Shown one piece after another: positions 6,099 through 12,307 of a stretch of DNA of 12,307 nucleotides; positions within the stretch are counted from its first letter, which is position 1; every line of letters begins with the position of its first letter. A program made the translations under genes and the position numbers. Origin of the DNA: Spirogloea muscicola (lineage: Eukaryota > Streptophyta > Zygnematophyceae > Spirogloeales > Spirogloeaceae); contig WELB01000025.1 of assembly GCA_009602725.1 (NCBI GenBank), positions 872,833 through 885,139 of the forward strand, written 5' to 3'. Below the pieces are notes generated by a model, which saw nothing but the letters and a program-made list of their open reading frames with translations, made no database searches and was not told the DNA's origin.

Positions 6099-6845
6099 AA
6101 CGATTCATGGTGGCTGCTCAAGGGAAGTTGGTCTTGACTGGCCAGTCCGGGAAGCGAGGCCAACAGTGGGACGGAAGCTCACTTGAGGGGGGCGGCTTTC
6201 AGCGTGGGGGCTGGTTTCATTACCAGGGACCGTGCGCCCTTGGGCAGCTGTCACAGGAAGCGGCATTAGCGTCTGGTAGTAGTTGAACACTTTGCTGTGC
6301 CAGCCTCCTTTGCTGGTACCTTCCTGTGAGTTATACACTATATTGGCTTGCCGCTTACAGCTTTTGCCCCTTCTAGGGGAGTTACATAAGCATACAGTCC
6401 AACCGAAGAAGCACCATAAGGACAGGCATACAAGGCGCGCAGTTTGAGATGAGCATCTATACACGTGAGCCGCATGTTACTCAGAAGTGATGTACCACAT
6501 AATATCGACGCAGATATACTTGTAAGATGCATGTCCTAGGGCACGAATACCAATGTCCATCGTGCATAGCAACTAGGCATATGTGCCCTGCTCATGGTCT
6601 GCATCCTCAACGTAGTACTCCTACACACACCACAGCAAGCATAGTCTAGTAAACAATTGCAGCAAGAAAACGCGTGGTCCTCCAACATGTGAACTTGTGT
6701 AAGATAGTAGAGGACTCACATGTACTGAGATAGGACAAGCTGGTAAGAAGCAGCCAACTACAGCCCAGGTGCAACATTTCCTTCGGACTTTTGGTAGTTG
6801 CACTTCCTGCACTTGGAGCTAGCACGAGTATGTTGCTTGCATGCT
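6099..6845. other. Unassigned; 3' flank of the CASP-like gene
   Basis: I find no reading frame with a recognisable protein, no RNA gene and none of the hairpin repeats. The right part, just below 6846, should contain the 3' untranslated region and polyadenylation signals of the minus-strand CASP-like gene, but no single signal stands out. Confidence 0.4.
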
Positions 6846-8233
6846 CTAGGAAACCTTTCTGGTGTAACAGACCTTTGCGACCTCTCTGATAGAGGCAATG
6901 AGAGATGGCAAGAAGAAGAAGAACGCAATCAGCGTGAAGGCCGTGGCAGCCTACAACATGCACGAGATAATGTATGTGTAAGATCAGTCTATCCTAATAG
7001 AAATGCACGAATTTCACAAGCTAGAATGCTTATAGAACCCTGTAAATGCTGGCGCATGTAGAAGCCTTGTATCAAGTAGATCTCTTAGATCGATCGGGGC
7101 TTCGTGTACAGCAATGTAAGCCCACAACCGTGCAGAAATGGCAGTGCATAACTAGGTCGACAGCTTGTCTTCTGTGCTTGTAGTTAGGGAGCTCTGATAT
7201 TGATGACGATGAACCAGTGTCCAGCGGCAGTATGGCTAGTCGTACATACCATGCAGTGCATGCAAAAAGGTGGTCGCCACTTTGGGCAGAGCTCTTGGTG
7301 CTGCTAGACTCGCTTACTCTCAGCCCTTGCGTTCTCACCTTTGACCTTACGCACAGGCTATTCCATTGAGTATGTGATCCGCTGCAGATGTTGGGCTTCC
7401 CAGGGAGACCACGATCATTCAGCATTGTGATCCCTGCTGCTGCTGATCCTGCTGAGAGCGCCAAGCACGTCGCCAGCTGTATAGCAACCATGGCAGGGGC
7501 GTTGCCAAATGTTAAGAGCAATACAGGGCAGGGAAAGAAGCTCACAGTTGCTCACTCTCGTGATGTTCTGCATGGGGCCAGCCTTATCTTAGCCGTACAT
7601 GTACTCATACTGCTTGCACAACGTATTATGGAGCCAAGCATGTCGAGATGAGCTGTGAACATCTCAAAACTGGGATCTGCAAGGGAGCTCGGCTTCATGA
7701 CCATCAGCAAGGCAGGCCAGGATGGTTTTGCGTACAAAGTCCCCCACAGCAACGAGCATTTTGAAAGCGAGGGAGTGCACGTTGATGCCAATGCAGCAGA
7801 GGCCGAGGTCAACGAGTAGCATGAGCAGCGCCCACGCAGCAACAATCACGCTACCAATCATCAAATATTGGAAGGCCTGCATCATCACAAGTACTGATGC
7901 TGTAGTAAGTATCGCAGTCTTTCTCGACAATGGAGCTTAATCAACCATCCTACGACAAGCACTGTGTTCAAGTTGTGCACTTGTTAAGTTGTCGTCACTG
8001 AGCTCAGTCAAGTACAGCGGCAGAGCTAGCTTGCAACAATTGGACTTCGGCAAGTGGACCTGCCAAGCATGCCACTTCGTGCCGTGGCTTGAAGATGCCA
8101 GCATGACGGCAAACGCCACAGCAGCAGAAGCAAGCTGCAGGAAGCGCAGGAGGGGGTTGGCAAATTGAATTGGCGTCCTCTCCCTTGCAATCCGCTTCCT
8201 CGAGCGATCTGCCACAAGGAGCACATGTGTCAT
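6846..8233 (-). CDS. CASP-like membrane protein, four exons, complete
   Basis: CASP-like (CASPL, UPF0497/DUF588) proteins are four-helix plasma-membrane proteins; the founding members scaffold Casparian strips, while most CASPLs are of unknown role. Exons read on the minus strand are 8233-8060, 7876-7736, 7476-7339 and 6950-6846, with GT-AG introns of 183, 259 and 388 bases, all phase 0. They encode 185 residues, the normal family length. Helices: about 28-48 (NPLLRFLQLASAAVAFAVML, with Arg30), 62-88 (YLMIGSVIVAAWALLMLL), 98-124 (VAVGDFLATCLALSAGSAAA, with Asp104) and 152-172 (AATAFTLIAFFFFLPSLIAS). The Arg in helix 1 and Asp in helix 3 are family hallmarks. Cys136 and Cys147 lie in the second outer loop. 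The start at 8233 is the first ATG after an in-frame TGA and gives a basic N-terminus (RSRKRIARER). An alternative exon 3 donor at TGC/GTAAGG would remove four residues, VRSK. The subfamily is uncertain; the VGD-F motif resembles CASPL4/5 types. Confidence 0.85.
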
Positions 8234-8650
8234 ATCGCAGATGCCCCATCTTCAAGCATCTGAGCCAGCTTGACCAGTGGAGATTAGCGCAGAAGCGGAT
8301 TGACATTCTCAAACGTCACGGCTTCGAGTGCAAAGTGACTTCCAGTGCCACGCACCTCCTTCCATCGCAACACCGCCGACAGGCAGTGCCAGTCACCGTA
8401 CTGGGAAGACGCGAGCTCCACCCTCTTGTATCAACATCGTAGTGTGCATGACTAGTGTCAGCTCCTTACCGTGAAGATAGTCCATCAGGCTGCCAATGCA
8501 TGTCCTCGAGCTGCAGGCCCTGACAAAGCGAGGTCCCGGCGCGTGCAAGCAACGGCTCAGGTGCGGCAGCTGGAGGCAGGCAGAGCAGGCCTGGTTCCCG
8601 ATGCCTACCTCTTGTGCACAGTCGTCCCTGCGCCGTCGTCGAGCTCTCGC
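8234..8650 (-). promoter_or_regulatory. Upstream region of the CASP-like gene, possible 5' UTR intron
   Basis: No convincing protein-coding exon is seen. On the minus strand a consensus-like donor CACG/GTAAGG at 8470/8469 and an acceptor GCTGGCTCAG ending at 8260 could bound a 210-base intron in the 5' leader. The spliced leader would then carry a short upstream frame starting ATGCTTGAAG at 8259. Transcription would begin further right, toward the GC-rich island. This is inference from splice-site appearance only. Confidence 0.25.
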
Positions 8651-8872
8651 AAGGCCGGGAGAGCTCACTGGACGCGCCGCAGCCGCCGCGCCGCCGCGCG
8701 GCGGTATTGGCGGAGCCGGCGTCGACGGCGCGTTGCGCCGAATCCAGCGGCGGCGGCGGCGGCGGGACGGAGGTTTGGCGCTGGGGGAGGGGCCCCGGGC
8801 TGGGNGCGGGGCGCGGCGCCATGGCGAGTCGCGGCCTGCAGGGGCCAGAGCTGCAGGCGGAGGAAAAGCGTG
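8650..8872 (+). other. GC-rich island with a possible divergent first exon
   Basis: The interval is extremely rich in G, C and CG, with a run of CGG triplets at 8747-8766 and one ambiguous base at 8806. An ATG at 8821 in a strong context (GGCGCCATGG) opens a short frame, MASRGLQGPELQAEEKR, with a possible donor AAGC/GTGAAC at 8869/8870. Without splicing it ends at TAA (8884-8886). The position, base composition and orientation away from the CASP-like gene would suit a shared promoter and a divergent gene. No matching downstream exon is identified, because the hairpin-repeat mosaic begins within about 100 bases. It could be a real first exon, a decayed one, or chance. Confidence 0.25.
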
Positions 8873-8934
8873 AACTAATCAGTTAAGCATTTATTCTCTG
8901 GGCGGCCGAAATACAGCCACCGCTCTCCGCTTTG

Positions 8935-9048
8935 TGTAGACGAGTCTTGCACACAATTATGACAGCCTTGACGGCTGCCTCCGGGCTTCGCCACGCCGAC
9001 GTTTCTGCGCCCTCTAGCTATTCTAATCTGTTGACTAGAGGTTATGAG
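8935..9048 (+). pseudogene. RGY module copy 9, most diverged
   Basis: The frame reads RRVLHTIMTALTAASGLRHA, then DVSAPSSYSNLLTRGYE. It aligns with ARALHLRAGRALAAASG ... EPSISDLRLLSRGY-stop: RVLH, ALTAASG, the Pro-Ser and the SNLLTRGY end coincide in order and spacing. Codons are almost all different from the other copies. The stop is missing from the frame: GGT TAT is followed by GAG, with a TGA one base out of register, so the end is frameshifted. The first half (SLAQVYRMR) is not visible. It lies just right of the GC-rich island, separating this copy from the main cluster by about 4.7 kb. Confidence 0.5.
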
Positions 9049-9089
9049 CGCCCACTCGAAGGAGTCACACAGGGTGATTGCATGCGTTT

Positions 9090-9475
9090 TGCACCTTTCG
9101 GCCCTTTCAGACCTCATACATTCCCTTGGGCTGGCCTCTCAGCCGTTGCCGTGAACTGCAAGAGCTGTTTTTCCAATCGTGACGAAGAAGAGGAGAAAGA
9201 AGGCGCGTGGTGTGCGGAATGAAAGGGAGGCCGAGTCAAGCCAACGCGATGTTCAGGTAAAAGCTACTGCAGAGAGAAGGGTTATGAAAGGGGTGCCCAA
9301 TGCTAAGTGGGGCGGAGACCGTGCGAAGCTGGCCCAAGGGGGATTGATGAAGAAGAAGAAGTAGCTCCTTTGAATGCCCTTAGGACGTTGTCAACCCTTT
9401 CTGGGCTGGCTTTTCACAGCCCTCGCCCCTTTTGGGAGAGCCACTTTCTTCCTTCATTGATTAAGAGAGGGGAAG
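9090..9475 (+). repeat. Second block of hairpin and CACAG repeats
   Basis: CACCTTTCGGCCCTTT near 9092 echoes the palindrome arm at 3130. GGGCTGGCCTCTCAGCCGTT with AGAGCTGTTTTTCC at 9128-9173 matches the 4770-5195 array. TTCTGGGCTGGCTTTTCACA at 9398-9417, with GCCCTCGCCCC, is a CACAG-subtype hairpin. The interval 9180-9360 between them is purine-rich (GAAGAAGAGGAGAAAG) without a recognisable protein. Confidence 0.5.
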
Positions 9476-10052
9476 CGCTGTGGACTTCCACCCCACAACA
9501 CACGGCAAGTGAACGGCCTGACTGGCCAAGTACAGAGGCAGAAGTGGCAAACAAGTCCAGGCCAACTAGCTAAGGCGACGAGACTCATGCCGAGGCTGCG
9601 ACGGCGGCAGGTGCTCCAATTTATGTGCTTGATCAGCAAAGCACGCCATGAATACGCTCAGCAAGCTTTCCTGCATCACTTAACATCTAGTTGACCCGTA
9701 AGGGCCTTGCCATCATATACTTACAGCGTATTGTACACAACGTTGGCATCTTGCGCCGCTGTCGTTGGAGAGAAGACCGTTTGCAAGAGTTGGTCCAAGT
9801 CCAGATCGTATGCGACTTCTGGCTACCAAGCTGGTCCTAAGTCCACGCACTCGCTGTTGGTCTCAGCACTGTTGCCGAGTGTGCGGACTTAGCAATAGCT
9901 CCTCAGATACTTGTAGCATTTGCCCCGTACTATGATATTTCTTAAGCTGCTACTATTGATAGGTATCAGGTGGACGATTTGGAGCAGGGTTAGGGTAAAT
10001 ACTTGGAGCTTAAAGTCTGGGAAGGCTGGATGCGCTGGCATCCCGACTCGCA
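9476..10052. other. Unassigned; probable 3' flank of the trihelix gene
   Basis: No supported gene is seen. The right part should include the 3' untranslated region of the minus-strand trihelix gene, whose stop is at 10053-10055. A short GGTTAGGGTAAATA stretch near 9987-10000 resembles half a telomere-type repeat and is probably incidental. Confidence 0.4.
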
Positions 10053-12307
10053 TCACATGGCGAGCTCGACGCCTTCCAAGCTGTGCTGGCGCTCCGAGCG
10101 GCTGGTGACTGCGACAATCTCATGGTAGTACGGGCTTTCGTGCTGGTCTTTCTTGCCCTCCAGCACGTCCTTGTACTCGGCAGTCAGCTTGTCCCACTTC
10201 TCCCGGCACTGCTTCCCATCCCGATTCACGCCTACAACTGCCAGCTGCTCCGCCAGCTCGTCCCACAGATTCTGCCTCCTGTTGGACTTGACAAACCTGT
10301 TTGCGCCAAGTGCTTGGACAATCAGCCTCACCATGTTCTTGCTTTTGCGCAAGAGATCACAAGAGCCATGCAGTACACTTGCTTGCAAGCAGAGCCCAGC
10401 ATGCTCCAGGCGACTCACAACTGCAGCTTAGGCGTATTCACATTCCGTTGATATGTGAGACAATTGTACTTCATAAGAACTCGCCAAGTGAAAGCTGCAC
10501 AGCAAGTGCTATGGCAAGACAATGTTCTGCAATTTGTATTGATGGAAGTTGTGTTATGCATCACCTTTCGTCCATATCTCCCCGCAAACGTATCATCTGC
10601 AGGACCTCCCCTCGCCGCCAATTCTTGGAGCGCTTCTTTGGCAAGCTAGCGTACGAGTTGTTGGCTTCGTCAAGCACCGTAGTATTGGCCTGGGCAGCCG
10701 GCTTTGAGCTTCCGTTGGCCAGCTTCTGGAGAAGCTGCAGCATGGCGTTGTTGAACATCACCCGCTGCAATACCCAGGCACCAGATTACTAGAGGGTCAG
10801 TGGACAAATTTTCTCTTCTAGCTCCAGCATAATGGTCAAGTGCACCAAAATTCTAATAGATGCTTGAGCCAGGTGAGTGAGCATGAGGGCAGGTGCCTAG
10901 GACCACAAGTGAATGGATTGAGAACCATCTCAGCATATACTTTGATTGCAAATGGGTCATCCAAGTGACCTGCGAGCGCTCTTCGGCGCGCCACTTTTCC
11001 TCCCGCTCCAAGCGGACCTGGTCCCGCTTCTCGAGAGCGTCCAGCATCTCCCTCAGCATCTTCTGCTGGTGCTTCATGACAGCCTCCACCATCCCCTGTT
11101 CCAGAGATGCAAAAGCCGTCATGTTGCTATCGCTTGGAAGAGCCTTCAGCAATGACTGATTGAAATCGGTGACCACTCTGCACGACTGCAGTATGAAGCT
11201 TCAGCAAGCCAGTCAGGTGGCGCAACAAGCAACACCACCTGCACAGCCGCAACATCAGCACCAGACAGCGACCTCGACTTCTTCTTCAGCTTCTTGATCT
11301 GCTTTTCCTCCACCTCCTCCTCCTCCTCCTCCCTGCACCGCTAGGGTCCTCGTCAGAAATCATCAGGGCATGCAAGATTGTGGAACTTGTACAAAGAAGT
11401 GAGCTGTGAACGAGTTCGACGGGTGTGCACAGGCCACGAACAAAGTTGGGTTGCTCAAGGAGAGAAAGACAGTGGATGCAGTATCTGGTTGAATTCCGAC
11501 GTGCTTGGCGGTGCTAGCCAAAGTCCCAATCTTGCTGTGGGCTGCAGGACGGAGGGGGGCTCACCTGCTCGACTTGGGCAGCGGCTTGCCGCCGAGGACG
11601 TAGTGCAGGTCGTCGTAAATCGGGTTGTCGTCCTTCTCGCGGAGGCCGTCGCGGACCTCCTTGTACCCTGCCGTGAGCTTCTCCCACTTGTCGCGGCACT
11701 GCTGCGCGTCCCGGTTGACGTACTCCGCCTGCAACTTGTCTGCTGGCCGCACAGACGGTGAATGACACGTGACTGCAAATTAGGGTTTAGGGTTTAAGGT
11801 TAGGGTTTAGGGTGAGCGAGTGAATGGCGCCGACAACGACATGGAGAGAACACTTGCTGCCGTCCTGTCTCGAACCCAGCACCTGTGAGGAGGGAGGCGC
11901 GCACCTGAGACCTCGTCCCAGAGCTCCATCTTGCGGCCCGACTTGGTGAACCGCTCCTCCATCTCGCTCCGCACCTTGATCAGCTTCAACGTCTCCGGCC
12001 TGCGCCACGCGCCGGCGGCGCCCCACCGCCGTCAGAGAGACGTCGAGCACGGTGGCGGCCGCCACCAGCGGCGGGGGGGTCTTGGCGGCGGTTGTCACCG
12101 CGTCCAGTTCTTGGAGCGCTTCTTGTGGAAGGTCTTGGCGGCGTCGAGGTCGCCGTCGGCGGCGTCCATGGAGTCGCCGAGCGCGAGCGCATCCTTGTCC
12201 GCGGTCTCCGCGCCCGCCGCGAGGTCCAGCGGCTGCAGGTCCAGGCAGCCCGGCCCGGCCTCGAGCACCAGCGCCGCCGCCGCGCCGCCGTGCACGGAGC
12301 CCCCGCC
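10053..12307 (-). CDS. Two-domain trihelix (GT-2-like) transcription factor, 5' partial
   Basis: Trihelix proteins are plant nuclear factors that bind GT elements. Seven minus-strand exons fit: 12307-12099, 11999-11905, 11742-11565, 11332-11239, 11185-10970, 10764-10565 and 10296-10053. The introns (99, 162, 232, 53, 205 and 268 bases) all have compatible phases and there is no stop before TGA at 10053-10055, giving 411 residues. Numbering from the window edge, domain 1 spans about 62-150 (KKRSKNWTRPETLKLI, MELWDEVSADKLQAEY, NRDAQQCRDKWEKL). A Glu run with a Lys-rich NLS-like KKLKKKSRS lies at 162-182. A coiled coil is at about 221-280 (MVEAVMKHQQKMLREML, AMLQLLQKLANG). Domain 2 is about 307-390 (KKRSKNWRRGEVLQMI, NLWDELAEQLAVVGV, REKWDKLTAEYKDVLEG, SPYYHEI). 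Domain, coil, domain is the GT-2 order. All three helix tryptophans are present in both domains (68, 97, 121 and 313, 342, 365). The N-terminus lies beyond the window. The exon 4/5 and 5/6 borders are the least certain. Confidence 0.85.
11780..11813 (+). repeat. Interstitial telomere-type repeat inside a trihelix-gene intron
   Basis: TTAGGGTTTAGGGTTTAAGG followed by TTAGGGTTTAGGG. On the gene strand this gives three exact AAACCCTAA telo-box motifs close to the 3' end of the 162-base second intron. The plant-type heptamer TTTAGGG is evident with one imperfect unit. It is too short and imperfect to be a chromosome end. Confidence 0.8.

Noticed and set aside
9262-9300. GGTTATGAAAGG resembling the GYER end of module copy 9
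   Set aside because: Only four residues agree and the upstream residues do not.
11780-11813. Chromosome-end telomere
   Set aside because: Fewer than five heptamers, one imperfect, lying inside a well-supported intron.
10053-12307. Two separate trihelix genes
   Set aside because: Exon phases are compatible throughout, no stop intervenes, and a coiled coil connects the domains in the order known for GT-2-type proteins. One gene is the simpler reading, though a transcript would settle it.
1-12307. tRNA or rRNA genes
   Set aside because: No cloverleaf with A and B box sequences and no rRNA-like core could be recognised by eye.

Overview
The window reads as nuclear DNA of a land plant. It holds two spliced plant genes on the minus strand: a two-domain trihelix (GT-type) transcription factor and a CASP-like four-helix membrane protein. 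One intron carries TTTAGGG-type telomere-like sequence. Inferred introns are short (53 to 388 bases, one only 53). Short introns, a mixed GC-rich base composition and a single ambiguous base (n at 8806) would suit a draft genome of an early-diverging plant such as a Selaginella-like lycophyte. The species is an inference, not read from the sequence.

Layout. Positions 1-5400 contain no intact gene that I recognise. They are a dense mosaic of short dispersed repeats: hairpin cassettes with a GGGCTGG...CCAGCCC core followed by a CAATGGGCGAGC tail, foldbacks, and on both strands repeated copies of a small coding module. The module is about 58 codons, reads SLAQVYRMRLAVSLQR ... GRALAAASG ... SDLxxLxRGY-stop, and its copies differ mostly at synonymous positions. 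Positions 5400-6845 are mostly unassigned, with one possible spliced coding fragment on the plus strand (about 5796-6098). Positions 6846-8233 hold a complete four-exon CASP-like gene (185 residues, minus strand). Positions 8234-8872 are its upstream region, rising into a GC-rich island with a possible divergent first exon (ATG at 8821). Positions 8873-9475 return to the repeat mosaic with one more module copy. Positions 9476-10052 show nothing definite apart from the likely 3' flank of the next gene. Positions 10053-12307 hold seven exons of the trihelix gene, which runs off the right edge at its 5' end.

The two host genes do not form a functional unit: one is a transcription factor and the other a plasma-membrane scaffold-type protein. 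The most unusual content is the repeated RGY-ending module. It looks like the last exon of an unrecognised protein family, copied at least eight times within about 9 kb, with codon-level evidence that the copies come from diverged sources that were under protein-level selection. At least two copies are physically linked to the hairpin cassette, which suggests a mobile or foldback element that carries the exon.
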